Shown: positions 34,257 to 44,326, numbered from the stretch's first letter. The stretch is 64,000 bases of DNA from Clostridium sp. DL-VIII (GCF_000230835.1 NZ_CM001240.1:1620501-1684500); one strand, 5' to 3'. Numbers and translations are program-made. Notes: generated by a model from the sequence alone, not told the origin.

Positions 34257-35267
34257 ATGAATATAAAGGATATAGCAGAATTAGCGCAGGTAGGAGTTAG
34301 TACGGTTTCACGAGTAATAAATAATCATCCTGACGTTAAGGAAAGTACAAGGAAAAAAATTTTAAAGATCATAAAAGATAGCAATTATATTCCGAATAAT
34401 AGTGCAAGAATATTAAAACAAAATAATACAAAGAATATAGGTATTTTAGTAAAAGGCGTATTTAATCCATTTTTCGCTCAAATGACTAATATTATAGGAA
34501 AAATTATAAATGAAAATGGATATACAGCTATAGTGCATCAAAATGATTATAATTTAGATCAAGATGTGGATATTTTAATAGCTTTTATAAAGGAAAAAAG
34601 ATTACAAGGTATAATATGTTTAGGTGGAAATTTTATTGAGATTACTGATGAGAGTTTTAAAGAAGTAAATGTACCTATAGTGTTAACATCTGTAAATACT
34701 ATTTCAAAGCAAGGAAAGTCATATTATTCATCAATAGGAATAGATAATATTAAAGGTGCTTATGATGCAACAAGATATTTAATAAATAAAGGACATAAAA
34801 AAATAGCATTAGTTTTAGGGGATGCTAATGATACAGGAATAAGTTTAAGAAGATTAGAAGGATATGAAAGAGCTTTGAAGAAGGAAAGGATAGAGATAGA
34901 AAAAGATCTAATTATAATAGGTGGATATTCAAGTAAAAAAGCATATGTGGAAACAATGAAATTATTAGAGAAAAGAAAGGACATTACAGCAATTTTTGCA
35001 TTATCGGATATTATGGCAATCGGTGTAGCCAAAGCAATAATTGATAGTGGCTTTAGGATTCCAGAAGATATTTCATTAGTTGGTTTTGATGGAATGGATG
35101 AAAGCAAGTATTACAATCCAAGTATAACAACAGTAAAGCAGCCGCAAAAGTTGATGGCAGCAATGAGCATAAAATTATTATTTTCATTGATTAATGGACA
35201 AGAAGAGAATAAACATATATTATTGGATACTAAGTTAATAGAGAGAAATTCATGTGCCAGTCTATGA
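34257..35267 (+). CDS. LacI-family transcriptional regulator
   Basis: The 336-residue regulator has the canonical LacI N-terminus: MNIKDIAELAQVGVSTVSRV, then INNHPDVKESTRKKI. The hinge SNYIPNNSARILKQ follows, then a periplasmic-binding-protein-like sensor (GILVKGVFNPFFAQM, AIFALSDIMAIGVAKAI, ISLVGFDGMDESKYYNPSIT). The start at 34257 has GGGAG six bases upstream; an in-frame ATG at 34230 does not match the family. It probably responds to a sugar. No transporter operon follows, since the next gene is topB. Confidence 0.9.
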   Translation: MNIKDIAELAQVGVSTVSRVINNHPDVKESTRKKILKIIKDSNYIPNNSARILKQNNTKNIGILVKGVFNPFFAQMTNIIGKIINENGYTAIVHQNDYNLDQDVDILIAFIKEKRLQGIICLGGNFIEITDESFKEVNVPIVLTSVNTISKQGKSYYSSIGIDNIKGAYDATRYLINKGHKKIALVLGDANDTGISLRRLEGYERALKKERIEIEKDLIIIGGYSSKKAYVETMKLLEKRKDITAIFALSDIMAIGVAKAIIDSGFRIPEDISLVGFDGMDESKYYNPSITTVKQPQKLMAAMSIKLLFSLINGQEENKHILLDTKLIERNSCASL

Positions 35268-35547
35268 TATATGTAATTATATAAAGGCTTAGGAAATAAA
35301 AGCGGCAAAAGAATTATGCAATAATAAAAATGATAAAATAAATAGAAAACGCATAAATAAGAGTTTTAATAACTGTGAACTGCTAGTTTTAAATTGTAAA
35401 CTATTTAAGCTGGTTTTATTTTTTATTTAGTGTTAATATATATATTGCTAAAAGATAGAGAAAAGAACTTGGTTAATATTTCTCATGAGAATCTGATATT
35501 TAGCATTTTATTATGAGAATAGTAACTAAAGGAGGATACAAAATATC

Positions 35548-37716
35548 ATGGCAAAGGTTATTATTGCGGAAAAGCCATCTGTTGCTAAAAATATTGCTGA
35601 TGCATATAAAATAAAGACCAGAAAAGATGGTTATTTTGAGGGCAATGGGTATTACATAACATGGGCATTTGGACATCTCTTGCAGCTATATGATGCAAAA
35701 GATTATGATGAAAACATGAAAGGCTGGAGATTTGAAAAGTTTCCATTCATTCCAGAACATTTTTTGTATAAAGTAAAATGTGATGGTGTAGATAGATCCA
35801 CGGAGGATAAGGGCGCTAAAAAACAACTTGGCATAATAAAGAGCCTGATTGATAAGGATGATGTTGAAAGCATCATTTCAGCTACAGACTATGATAGGGA
35901 AGGTCAGGTTATTGCAGATGAATTATTTGGTTATTTTGAAGTTAAAAAGCCAATATATAGATTACTCTTAAATGAATGGACACCGGATGAAGTTAAAAGC
36001 GGTATGGAGGCTTTAAAAGACAATAAAGAAATGCAATCACTACAAGATGCGGGAATAGGAAGACAATGGAGTGATTGGATTATAGGAATTAACTTAACTT
36101 CAGTAAGTACACTAAAGTATAAATTTGAAGAAAATAAAACTATTAATATAGGAAGAGTGCTTCTTCCTACTTTAAAGATAATCTATGATAGAGATAAGGA
36201 AATAGAAAATTTTACTGCTACAACTTATTATAAATTAATATCTAACTTCAAAACTTCAGCTAATGAAGAGTTTGAAGGACTTTATTATGAAAATGATTCT
36301 GAAAAGTTCGATAAGAAAGAAGATTTGGATAAGTTTTTACCTTTACTTAAGGGAGTAACTGCTAAGATTATTGATAAACAAACAGAGCTTAAAAAGGAAT
36401 ATCCGCCATATTTATTTAATTTATCAAATCTTCAAGGTCATATTACCAGCAAATACAAAGGATGGACTTCAGATAAAGTTCTTAAGGTTGCTCAATCACT
36501 TTATGAAAAGAAACTTACTACTTATCCAAGAACAGCCAGTGTTGTTTTGGAAGAAAGTTTAAAGGATAGAGCTAAAAAGGTTTTAGATACCTTAAAGGCA
36601 GGTTTGCCTTATGAGAAAGATATTAAATTTTCTACATCTAAAAGAATTTTTGATAGTTCAAAAGTTGAAAGCCATAGTGCTATAACACCTACATATATTA
36701 AGCCTTCAGGACTGTCAGCAGATGAAAAAGTAGTATACGAGGCTATTAAAAACAGATTCATAATGCAGTTTATGCCTGTAGCGGAATTTGAGGAAACAAA
36801 GGTAACGTTAAAGGCTAATGTTACAGAAGTACCAGGAATTTTTATATCAAAGGGAAAAGTAAAGCTTGTGGAAGGATGGAAAGTAGTAGAAAAGATAGAA
36901 AGTAAGGATGTAATACTTCCAAAGGTTGAAATTAATGAAAATGTCGATATTGTTGATTCAAAAGTTAATTCAGTAACGAAGAAACCACCTAAGTACCATA
37001 CTGAAAAAACATTGCTTAGAGTGATGGAGACCTGTGGAAAAGGTCTTGAAGACAAAGAAGAAGATTCAGAAGAAATGATGCAGGCTATTTTAAGTGGCTT
37101 TAGTATAGGTACACCAGCAACGCGAGCTGAAACAATAAAAAAATTAAAGGATATAGGATATTTAAAAACCAAAGGAAAAAATCTTATGTGCACTGATCTT
37201 GGAAGGAATCTAGTTGAAACTTTTCCTGTAAAGGAATTGTTTGATTTGGAGTATACAGGAAGATTAGAAAAAACTCTTTCAGATATTGAAAGAGGTAAAT
37301 TTGCTAAAAGTGATTTTATGCAGTTAATTATAGACTTTACAATTCAGTCTGTGGAGTTAATTAAGAAAGATGATGGCGCATTATCAAGATTTAAAGTTGA
37401 AATACCAAAGGATACTGAAAGTATAGGTCCATGTCCAGTATGTGGCAATCCAGTAATTGAAGGTGAAAAAGGCTTTGGGTGTAGTAACTGGAAGAATGGC
37501 TGTAAATTCACCATCTGGAAGGATGATAAATATATAAAATCTTTTGGAAAGAATGTATCTAAAGAAATGGTTGAACTTCTACTTAAGAATGGAAAAGTTG
37601 GATTTAGAAATTTAAAGAGCAAAAAAGGTAATACTTTTTCAGCTTATTTTAAATATATAAAAAATGAGGAAACAGGATATTTTAATTGGAATATGGAATT
37701 TATAGATAATAAATAA
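35548..37716 (+). CDS. topB: DNA topoisomerase III
   Basis: The 722-residue type IA topoisomerase has a Toprim domain at the N-terminus (VIIAEKPSVAKNIADAY, then SATDYDREGQVIADELF with the metal-binding acidic residues). The active-site Tyr is in LTTYPRTASV. The central gate domain contains HSAITPT and GIGTPATRAETIKKL. The C-terminus has one zinc-ribbon-like module (GPCPVCGNPVIEGEKGFGCS) as in Firmicute TopB. It relaxes and decatenates DNA by single-strand passage. GGAGG lies ten bases before the ATG. A strong terminator follows at 37715. Confidence 0.93.
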   Translation: MAKVIIAEKPSVAKNIADAYKIKTRKDGYFEGNGYYITWAFGHLLQLYDAKDYDENMKGWRFEKFPFIPEHFLYKVKCDGVDRSTEDKGAKKQLGIIKSLIDKDDVESIISATDYDREGQVIADELFGYFEVKKPIYRLLLNEWTPDEVKSGMEALKDNKEMQSLQDAGIGRQWSDWIIGINLTSVSTLKYKFEENKTINIGRVLLPTLKIIYDRDKEIENFTATTYYKLISNFKTSANEEFEGLYYENDSEKFDKKEDLDKFLPLLKGVTAKIIDKQTELKKEYPPYLFNLSNLQGHITSKYKGWTSDKVLKVAQSLYEKKLTTYPRTASVVLEESLKDRAKKVLDTLKAGLPYEKDIKFSTSKRIFDSSKVESHSAITPTYIKPSGLSADEKVVYEAIKNRFIMQFMPVAEFEETKVTLKANVTEVPGIFISKGKVKLVEGWKVVEKIESKDVILPKVEINENVDIVDSKVNSVTKKPPKYHTEKTLLRVMETCGKGLEDKEEDSEEMMQAILSGFSIGTPATRAETIKKLKDIGYLKTKGKNLMCTDLGRNLVETFPVKELFDLEYTGRLEKTLSDIERGKFAKSDFMQLIIDFTIQSVELIKKDDGALSRFKVEIPKDTESIGPCPVCGNPVIEGEKGFGCSNWKNGCKFTIWKDDKYIKSFGKNVSKEMVELLLKNGKVGFRNLKSKKGNTFSAYFKYIKNEETGYFNWNMEFIDNK

Positions 37717-37750
37717 TTAGGGCTTGCTTTGCAAGTCCTAATTATTTATT
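37715..37750. terminator. Bidirectional terminator after topB
   Basis: AATTAGG and CTTGC pair with GCAAG and CCTAATT around TTT, with one G/T mismatch position. It overlaps the end of topB and precedes the converging dehydrogenase gene. Confidence 0.7.
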
Positions 37751-37814
37751 ATCTTAATATTATATAAGGATAAGCGATTAGTGCAATTATTTTAAAAGTT
37801 CGTTAATAGAGAAA

Positions 37815-38705
37815 TTAACTGTCAACCATAATTCCGCCATTTATATGAAGAACTTGACCTGAAACATAAGATGAATCATCAGATGCCAAATAAACATATC
37901 CAGGAGCTAATTCAAATGGCTGGCCAGCTCTTTTCATAGGAGTATCAGAACCAAATATAGCAACTCGCTCGGCAGAATAACTTGATACTATAAGAGGAGT
38001 CCAAATTGGACCTGGTGCTATTGCATTAACTCTTATTCCCTTAGGTACTAATGAATTAGAAAGAGAACGAGTGAATGTTACAATTGCACCCTTTGTTGAT
38101 GCATAATCGATTAAATCTCTAGGGCCTTGGTAGGCTGTAACCGATGCAGTATTAACTATTGTACTGCCTCTTTTCATATATGGAAGTGCGGCTTGGGTAA
38201 GATGAAACATAGGAAATATATTAATTGAATATGTTGCTTTTAATTGAGAGGGAGATATGCATTCTATGCTGTCTTGAGGAAACTGAACACCAGCATTATT
38301 TATTAAAATATCTAGCTTCCCAAATTTGTCTATTGTGCATTCTACTAACTTTTCACAAAAACATTCATGAGAAATATCTCCGGGCATAAGTAAGCATGTG
38401 CCGCCATATTTTTCAACATACTTTTTAGTCTTAAGTGCATCTTGATGCTCATATAAATATGAAATTGCAACATCTGCACCTTCTTTAGCAAAAGCAATTG
38501 CAACTGCCCTTCCAATTCCACTGTCACCGCCTGTAATTAATGCTACTTTATTCTCTAATTTACCACTTCCTTTATAATCGGGATTATCGAATATTGGAAG
38601 AGGGTTCATTAATTCTTCGATACCAGGCTGGAAATTTTGATGTTGAGGTGGAAAGCGTCTGGGAAGAGTATCAAAATTAATTTTCATTCTATAATCTGAA
38701 TCCAT
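37815..38705 (-). CDS. SDR-family oxidoreductase (general-stress-protein-39-like)
   Basis: The 296-residue short-chain dehydrogenase has an N-terminal extension of about 45 residues with PRRFPPQHQNFQPGIEELM, typical of the YdaD/YhdF subgroup. The Rossmann motif (ALITGGDSGIGRAVAIAFAK), the NAG motif (LINNAGVQFPQ) and the catalytic YASTK follow. The C-terminus (SYVSGQVLHINGG) is the usual SDR end. It reduces an unknown carbonyl or oxidises an alcohol with NAD(P). AGGAG precedes the ATG. It is divergent from the FAD/Rieske oxidoreductase across 150 bases, so shared control is possible. Confidence 0.88.
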   Translation of the reverse strand: MDSDYRMKINFDTLPRRFPPQHQNFQPGIEELMNPLPIFDNPDYKGSGKLENKVALITGGDSGIGRAVAIAFAKEGADVAISYLYEHQDALKTKKYVEKYGGTCLLMPGDISHECFCEKLVECTIDKFGKLDILINNAGVQFPQDSIECISPSQLKATYSINIFPMFHLTQAALPYMKRGSTIVNTASVTAYQGPRDLIDYASTKGAIVTFTRSLSNSLVPKGIRVNAIAPGPIWTPLIVSSYSAERVAIFGSDTPMKRAGQPFELAPGYVYLASDDSSYVSGQVLHINGGIMVDS

Positions 38706-38854
38706 TAGTTTCTCCTAATATATTTTTATATCATTATAATTTATGAGTTCATTAAGTTATTAGTGAGGAAATTTTATAAATGAGAAGCTGATAGTGTATA
38801 AATTTCGTGTATATTTGAAAAAAGAAGAGATACTAAATATGAGGTGATGTATAC

Positions 38855-40300
38855 GTGGAAAGTGTATGGAATTCTGAAATTGATTTTAGAAAAAGAGAAG
38901 CTTTAGATAAAAATATTAAATGTGAAGTTTTAATCATAGGAGCTGGTATGGCTGGAATGATGACAGCTTATATACTTAATAAAAGTGGGAAAGAGGTAGT
39001 TGTTATTGATGCTAGAAGCATTGCTAGTGGAGTTACAAAAAATACAACCGCTAAAATAACGTGTCAGCATGATTTAATTTATGATAAATTGATTAAAGAA
39101 TTCGGTGAAGAAGGTGCAAGACAATATGCTAAGGCTAATATTTTGGCGATAGAGAGATACAAAGAAATAATTGATAAGGAAAATATTGATTGTGATTTTG
39201 AGCGTAAGGATGCTTATTTGTACTCTTTAGATAATATAAAGAGCCTTGAAGATGAATATAATGCAGCGAAAAAGCTGGAAATTGATGCTGAAATAGTTGA
39301 TAAAGTCGAGCTGCCATTTGAAATCAAAGGAGCATTGAAATTTAAGAATCAAGCTCAGTTTAATCCCCTTAAGTTTTTGAAATCAATCTCAGAAAAGTTA
39401 ACTATTTATGAAAATACGACGGCACTTGATATTACAGAGAAAAATACTGTAGTGACAAAGGAAGGAGTAGAAATTACAGCGGAGGAAATAGTAGTAGCAA
39501 CACATTATCCATTTCTAAATACTCCAGGCTATTATTTTATGAGAATGCATCAAGAAAGATCTTATGTATTAGCTCTAGAAAATGCTCAAGTTTTAAATGG
39601 TATGTATAAAGGAATTGATAAAAATGCCCATTCATTTAGAAATTATAAAAATTTATTATTGTTTGGCGGCGCGGTACATAGAGTTGGAGAAAATGAGAAA
39701 GGTGGGGCTTATGATAAGCTCAGAAAAGCTGCAAAACAGTTTTACCCTGATTCAATAGAAAGGTTTCATTGGTCAGCACAAGACTGTATGACTTTAGATG
39801 ATATACCTTATATAGGACATTATTCATCAAAAACACCGAATATTTATGTTGAAACAGGTTTTAAAAAATGGGGAATGACAAATTCAATGGTAGCTGCGAT
39901 GATAATAAGTGATATGATTCTTCAAAAAGAAAATGACTTTTCGGAAATATTTTCACCAAAAAGATTTGATATGTCAGCTTCAATGAAAAATGCTGCTAAT
40001 GATATAATTATAACTGCAAAAAACTTTATTGCACAAAGGATAGACATTCCGGAAGAAAATACAAGTAGTATTCAGAATGGCCAGGCAGGTATCATAGAAT
40101 ATAAGGGACAAAAGGCTGGGGTATATAAAGATAATTACGGAAAGATATTTGCTATATCAACAAAATGTGCTCATTTAGGTTGTGAACTTCATTGGAATGC
40201 TGATGAATTAACATGGGAGTGTCCATGTCATGGCTCAAGATATGATTACAAAGGAAATTGGATAGAAGGTCCTACTAATAAATCTTTACCTAATATATAA
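38855..40300 (+). CDS. FAD-dependent oxidoreductase fused to Rieske [2Fe-2S] domain
   Basis: The 481-residue protein starts at a GTG with GAGGTGATG upstream. An N-terminal DAO-type FAD domain shows the dinucleotide motif VLIIGAGMAGMMTAYIL. The C-terminal 90 residues are a Rieske domain with both ligand boxes, CAHLGCELHW and CPCHGSRYD. This architecture is found in a clostridial and bacillary family related to YhfW. It could pass electrons between a substrate, FAD and the iron-sulphur cluster; the substrate is unknown. It is divergently transcribed from the SDR gene and has its own terminator at 40366. Confidence 0.88.
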   Translation: MESVWNSEIDFRKREALDKNIKCEVLIIGAGMAGMMTAYILNKSGKEVVVIDARSIASGVTKNTTAKITCQHDLIYDKLIKEFGEEGARQYAKANILAIERYKEIIDKENIDCDFERKDAYLYSLDNIKSLEDEYNAAKKLEIDAEIVDKVELPFEIKGALKFKNQAQFNPLKFLKSISEKLTIYENTTALDITEKNTVVTKEGVEITAEEIVVATHYPFLNTPGYYFMRMHQERSYVLALENAQVLNGMYKGIDKNAHSFRNYKNLLLFGGAVHRVGENEKGGAYDKLRKAAKQFYPDSIERFHWSAQDCMTLDDIPYIGHYSSKTPNIYVETGFKKWGMTNSMVAAMIISDMILQKENDFSEIFSPKRFDMSASMKNAANDIIITAKNFIAQRIDIPEENTSSIQNGQAGIIEYKGQKAGVYKDNYGKIFAISTKCAHLGCELHWNADELTWECPCHGSRYDYKGNWIEGPTNKSLPNI

Positions 40301-40365
40301 TTTCAAGAAATTATGTATAAAATAATAGATTATTATGATATAATAAATTAACACATTGATGGGCA

Positions 40366-40407
40366 AAGCTGTCTCAAAATTGATTAAATTTTGAGATGGC
40401 TTTTTTA
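40366..40407 (+). terminator. Terminator after the FAD/Rieske gene
   Basis: AGCTGTCTCAAAATT pairs with AATTTTGAGATGGCT through G-U and Watson-Crick pairs, and six T follow. Confidence 0.8.
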
Positions 40408-40465
40408 TATAAAATAAAATAATTTATATTAGAAAAATTACGAGAAGAGAAAGAAGGTTTGTAAT

Positions 40466-41326
40466 ATGAAGAAATACAGAGAAAAGAATAAAGAGGAAAA
40501 TGTGCCAGATATTTTTGCGGAAACATATAGTGTAGAACTCTATATGAAAGAAGAGCCTGTAATTTTGGAAAATGACTTATTAGAAAACATTAAGAAATAT
40601 TGTGGTAATGTTGAAATTTCATCTAGTCAGGAGAATAATATTATATTCGCATTTATGGATCATGTATTAGAGTATAAAAATATGAGTGCCCCGGTTTCAA
40701 TTGTTATTAGTAAGATTTTTGATAAACCAGATATTTTAAAGTTAAATAAATCTTTAGGACAATCAGGAGATTTAAAAAATAAAGAAGAAATTGAGAAGTG
40801 TTCATATAGAATTATAGTAACAGATATAATGGCTATAGGATTAGAATACAATAAGAGAATAGAGCTTTTTCAAAAGGCGCTTTATGCTATAGTTGAACTT
40901 ATTCCGTGTGAAGGAATTCACTTTCAACTTACTGAGCAGGTAATAAGCAGGGATGAATACTTAGAGAATAATCCTTTTAATGAAGATTATGACCTTCTAT
41001 TTGGTATATTAAATGTAAGATTATTTAATATTGAAGGAAGGGAAGATGAATACTTAATGGATACCTTAGGACTTTCGGCGGTAGGATTATGTGATTTACA
41101 ATGTCATTTCAAGAATTTAGATCCTGATCAAGTGCTCGATATTTTATATTCTTATGGATATTATATTTTTGATAATAGTGAGGCAGCTGATAATTTAAAA
41201 GAAATAGATGGAATTTATGAAGAGGAAAAGTGGAAATGTGAACATGAAGTTTCATTGGCAGAACCTAAACGTGTTGTCATGGATATTAATCCAGGAAGAG
41301 AATTTGCGGGGGGGAATAGAGCTTAA
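40466..41326 (+). CDS. DUF4261-domain protein
   Basis: The 286-residue soluble protein has a C-terminal half with the DUF4261 pattern: LFNIEGREDEYLMDTLGLSA, then GLCDLQCHFKNLDPDQV and LYSYGYYIFDN. The N-terminal half contains VSIVISKIF and YRIIVTDIMAIGLEY. No enzymatic motif is visible. DUF4261 proteins are widespread and uncharacterised, and in some species neighbour type VI secretion or stress genes. The gene stands alone, with AAGG before the ATG and a strong bidirectional terminator after it. Confidence 0.65.
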   Translation: MKKYREKNKEENVPDIFAETYSVELYMKEEPVILENDLLENIKKYCGNVEISSSQENNIIFAFMDHVLEYKNMSAPVSIVISKIFDKPDILKLNKSLGQSGDLKNKEEIEKCSYRIIVTDIMAIGLEYNKRIELFQKALYAIVELIPCEGIHFQLTEQVISRDEYLENNPFNEDYDLLFGILNVRLFNIEGREDEYLMDTLGLSAVGLCDLQCHFKNLDPDQVLDILYSYGYYIFDNSEAADNLKEIDGIYEEEKWKCEHEVSLAEPKRVVMDINPGREFAGGNRA

Positions 41327-41379
41327 CTATAGGAGCAGCAGGAAATACTAAGTTATTTAAGACAATAAGATAAAAAATA

Positions 41380-41430
41380 AACAAAAATCTCTTGTTTTTT
41401 ATGTATAAAAGCAAGAGATTTTTGTTATTA
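41380..41430. terminator. Bidirectional terminator after the DUF4261 gene
   Basis: AACAAAAATCTCTTG (41380-41394) is the exact reverse complement of CAAGAGATTTTTGTT (41412-41426). Confidence 0.75.
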
Positions 41431-41503
41431 ACACCTATATCTTTTGTTTGTGAAAAAATATATTCATATTTTAACACAATATAAAATAATTTTACATTTT
41501 ATA

Positions 41504-41532
41504 TTGACACCTAAATTTTAAGATAGTAAACT
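41504..41532 (+). promoter_or_regulatory. Probable sigma-A promoter of the ammonium transporter
   Basis: TTGACA (41504-41509) is followed after 17 bases by TAAACT (41527-41532). Transcription would start about 45 bases before the leader hairpin. Confidence 0.55.
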
Positions 41533-41577
41533 TATAAAAGTATAATACATGATTAAATAAAATATTTGGGAAACAAT

Positions 41578-41651
41578 GGCGTTTTCATTTCTGGATAAAG
41601 ATATATCTAACAATAGATATACCTTTTTGAAGTGAGAGCGCCTTTTTATTT
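41578..41651 (+). promoter_or_regulatory. Leader terminator/attenuator upstream of amt
   Basis: GGCGTTTTCATTTC (41578-41591) pairs along its whole length with GAAGTGAGAGCGCC (41629-41642) if G-U pairs are allowed. An inner TATATCTA/TAGATATA stem caps it and a T run follows. It lies about 95 bases before the amt start codon, inside the likely leader RNA, so it would end transcription unless antiterminated. Confidence 0.65.
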
Positions 41652-41744
41652 TTATGAAACTATAATAAAGCAATATATTAGTAATAAACTCAAAATGTAA
41701 TTAATAGTGAAAAGCTTAAAAATTATTCAAGGGGGAATAAAAAT

Positions 41745-42977
41745 ATGGAATTGTTGAATGGCGCGGATATGGGCTTTGTATTTATTTGTGCAGCACTAGT
41801 AATGCTTATGGTACCAGGTTTAGCTTTATTCTATGGTGGTATGGTAAGGAGCAAGAATGTACTTAGTATTACAATACAAAGTTACGTAGCGTTAGTTATT
41901 ATATCTATTCAGTGGATTTTAGTTGGTTATACTTTGGCCTTTGGTCCAGATGTTAAAGGTATAATTGGGGGACTAGATTGGGGATTTTTGAATAATATAG
42001 GAATCACCCCAAATGCAGATTATGCAGCTACAATACCTCATTTAGAATTTGTGATATTTCAATTAATGTTTGCAGCAATCACAGCCGCTGTTATTTCAGG
42101 TTCCGTTGCTGAACGTATGACTTTTCCGGCTTTTTTGGTATTAATAATCTTATGGAGTACATTAGTTTATGATCCTATTGCTCACTGGGTATGGGGAACT
42201 AATGGATGGTTAAAAAATTTAGGCGTTCTAGATTTTGCAGGAGGACATCCAGTTGAAATAAATTCTGGAGTTTCTGGTCTTATTGCAGCACTAGTTATTG
42301 GAAAAAGAAAGAAGCCAAGTCCTGGACCTCACCACATACCTATGGCAATACTTGGGGGCGGACTTTTGTGGTTTGGATGGTTTGGTTTTAATGCAGGAAG
42401 TGCTCTTTCAATGAATTATGTTGCTATTAACGCTTTCTTTACTACAAATACTTCTGCAGCAGCTGGAGCTATTGGATGGGCAGTGTGCGAGTGGATTCTT
42501 TATAAAAAACCTACTGCACTTGGAATGGTTAGTGGAGCCGTTGCTGGACTAGTTGCTATAACTCAGGGAGCAGGTTTTGTAAGCCCTATATCAGCCATGT
42601 TTATTGGATTAATTGGGGGAGCATTGAGTTTCTTTGCTATAGCTGTTCTTAAGAAGAAATTAGGATACGATGATGCACTAGATGCTTTTGGCTGCCATGG
42701 TGTAGGGGGAATATGGGGATCTATAGCTACTGGTATATTTGCATCTAAAGCAATTAATCCAGCAGGTGCTGATGGATTAATATATGGTAATTTCGCACTT
42801 ATAAAAGCACATTTAATATCAATTTGTGCTACTGCATTATATGCAGCAGTTGCAACATTTGTAATACTTAAGGTTATTGGCTTTGTAATGAAGCTAAGAG
42901 CAACTTCAAGTGAGGAGTCAGAAGGATTGGATATTTCGCTGCATGGAGAAGAAGGTTACTCAGGTTTAAATATGTAG
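41745..42977 (+). CDS. amt: Ammonium transporter (Amt family)
   Basis: The 410-residue membrane protein has the eleven-helix Amt pattern. It starts MELLNGADMGFVFICAALVM, has the Amt signature (GAMVRSKN-like GGMVRSKNVLS), the pore His region in PIAHWVWGTNGW and the second pore His in DAFGCHGVGGIWG, plus LLWFGWFGFNAGS. It imports ammonium or ammonia. The GlnK/GlnB regulator gene usually adjacent to amt is absent here. Expression is probably controlled through the leader hairpin. AGGGGG lies upstream of the ATG and a strong terminator follows. Confidence 0.93.
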   Translation: MELLNGADMGFVFICAALVMLMVPGLALFYGGMVRSKNVLSITIQSYVALVIISIQWILVGYTLAFGPDVKGIIGGLDWGFLNNIGITPNADYAATIPHLEFVIFQLMFAAITAAVISGSVAERMTFPAFLVLIILWSTLVYDPIAHWVWGTNGWLKNLGVLDFAGGHPVEINSGVSGLIAALVIGKRKKPSPGPHHIPMAILGGGLLWFGWFGFNAGSALSMNYVAINAFFTTNTSAAAGAIGWAVCEWILYKKPTALGMVSGAVAGLVAITQGAGFVSPISAMFIGLIGGALSFFAIAVLKKKLGYDDALDAFGCHGVGGIWGSIATGIFASKAINPAGADGLIYGNFALIKAHLISICATALYAAVATFVILKVIGFVMKLRATSSEESEGLDISLHGEEGYSGLNM

Positions 42978-42997
42978 AGATTAATTATTATAAAAAA

Positions 42998-43040
42998 ACA
43001 AGAACTAAGTTTTAGTACAAGAACTTAGTTCTTGTTTTTT
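42998..43040 (+). terminator. Terminator after amt
   Basis: ACAAGAACTAAGTT (42998-43011) pairs perfectly with AACTTAGTTCTTGT (43022-43035), followed by six T. Confidence 0.85.
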
Positions 43041-43183
43041 AGTTTTAGTCTGTAATTTGAATTATTTAAATAGTAATTTTATTATTAATTTCTAAAGAAA
43101 GATATGTTTTTAATATAAATACTATTATACTAATTTTTATCATAGAAATTAGTATAGTATATTAAATGAAAGCGGGTCTTATT

Positions 43184-44065
43184 ATGGAAATACCACTTAA
43201 ATTTGATAATAATAGAAATTTCAAAATAGTTCAATTTACAGATATACACGAAGGTCCAGAGAAGGATAAATCCATAAGTCTTATGAATAGGATATTAGAT
43301 TGCGAGAAACCTAATATGGTAGTTTTAACTGGAGATAATATTGATGGTAAATGTAAAACTGTAGATGACGTTAAAAAAGCTATTAACAATATAGCAGGAC
43401 CAATGGAAAATAGGAGGATACCGTGGGCGGTTGTTTTTGGTAACCATGATGATGAGCATGGTATGATGACAAAGGAAGAAATGATGCAGTTATATATGAG
43501 TTATAAATGTAATTTGAGTGAAATTGGATACAAAACTTTTGATAGGATTGGTAATTATAATATTCTTATAGAAAGTTCAAAAAGAAAAGTACCTAAGTTT
43601 AATATTTATATGATAGACTCTGGAAAATATGCACCTTCATTTATTGGAGGATACGATTGGATAAGACTTACTCAGATATATTGGTATAGGAAGACTGCGT
43701 TAAACCTAAAACGAAACTATAATAGAATAATACCAGCACTTATGTTTTTCCACATACCATTACGAAATTTTAAGAAAGCATGGCAAACTGGATTGATTGA
43801 TGGTGAAAGGTTTGAAGAGGAAAGCGTTGCAAAAATAAATTTGTGCCTTTTTAGTAAAGTAATTAAAACTGGAGATGTAAAAGGAATTTTTACAGGTCAT
43901 GATCATTTAAATAATTATTGTGCTGAATTAAGCGGTATTAGACTTGGATATGCCGGGTATATGGGATATGGAACTTATGGTAATGATGATATTCCACGAG
44001 GTGCAAGAGTGTTTCTTATAAATGAGGATTCACCAGAAGATTTTAAAACTTGGGTGAGACGATAG
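43184..44065 (+). CDS. Calcineurin-like metallophosphoesterase
   Basis: The protein of about 293 residues has the metallophosphoesterase motifs in order: FTDIHEG (DxH), VVLTGDNID (GDxx), VVFGNHDDE (GNHD), MFFHIP and FTGHDHLNNY (GHxH). It is related to YkoQ/DcrB-type and purple-acid-phosphatase-like cytoplasmic enzymes; the substrate is unknown. No signal peptide is present. The start is uncertain: the ATG at 43184 and an in-frame ATG at 43166 both lack a strong ribosome binding site, and the family N-terminus favours 43184. Confidence 0.8.
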   Translation: MEIPLKFDNNRNFKIVQFTDIHEGPEKDKSISLMNRILDCEKPNMVVLTGDNIDGKCKTVDDVKKAINNIAGPMENRRIPWAVVFGNHDDEHGMMTKEEMMQLYMSYKCNLSEIGYKTFDRIGNYNILIESSKRKVPKFNIYMIDSGKYAPSFIGGYDWIRLTQIYWYRKTALNLKRNYNRIIPALMFFHIPLRNFKKAWQTGLIDGERFEEESVAKINLCLFSKVIKTGDVKGIFTGHDHLNNYCAELSGIRLGYAGYMGYGTYGNDDIPRGARVFLINEDSPEDFKTWVRR

Positions 44066-44326
44066 ATTTATAAGAAATTAAAATTATAGCTATATCTAAG
44101 AATAGAGTTTTTTATAAGAAAATTATAGCTAAGTAATTAATTAGATGAGGATAACGCTTATACTTAGCTACAATGATAATTATATTATTATAATTTAGAG
44201 AATACAAAAGTGTTGATGACTTACATAATATGGAATATAATTAAGTTAAGTAATGGAAAAAAATAACTCGATTATAATGTCCTAATGCTTTACTCAATAG
44301 ATCAGTAAAATACTAGGAGGGAATTT
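44066..44326. other. Intergenic region before beta-amylase
   Basis: No gene is seen. The decamer AATTATAGCT occurs twice about 40 bases apart near 44083 and 44124. No clear terminator or promoter could be set. Confidence 0.3.

Noticed and set aside
36609..37193. 194-codon minus-strand frame inside topB
   Set aside because: It is long but is an antisense shadow of a well-supported gene, with Ser/Phe-rich composition typical of such shadows.
41578..41651. ANTAR-type antiterminator site in the amt leader
   Set aside because: The expected paired hexaloops of form AxxGxx are not visible, so I report only a terminator-like hairpin.
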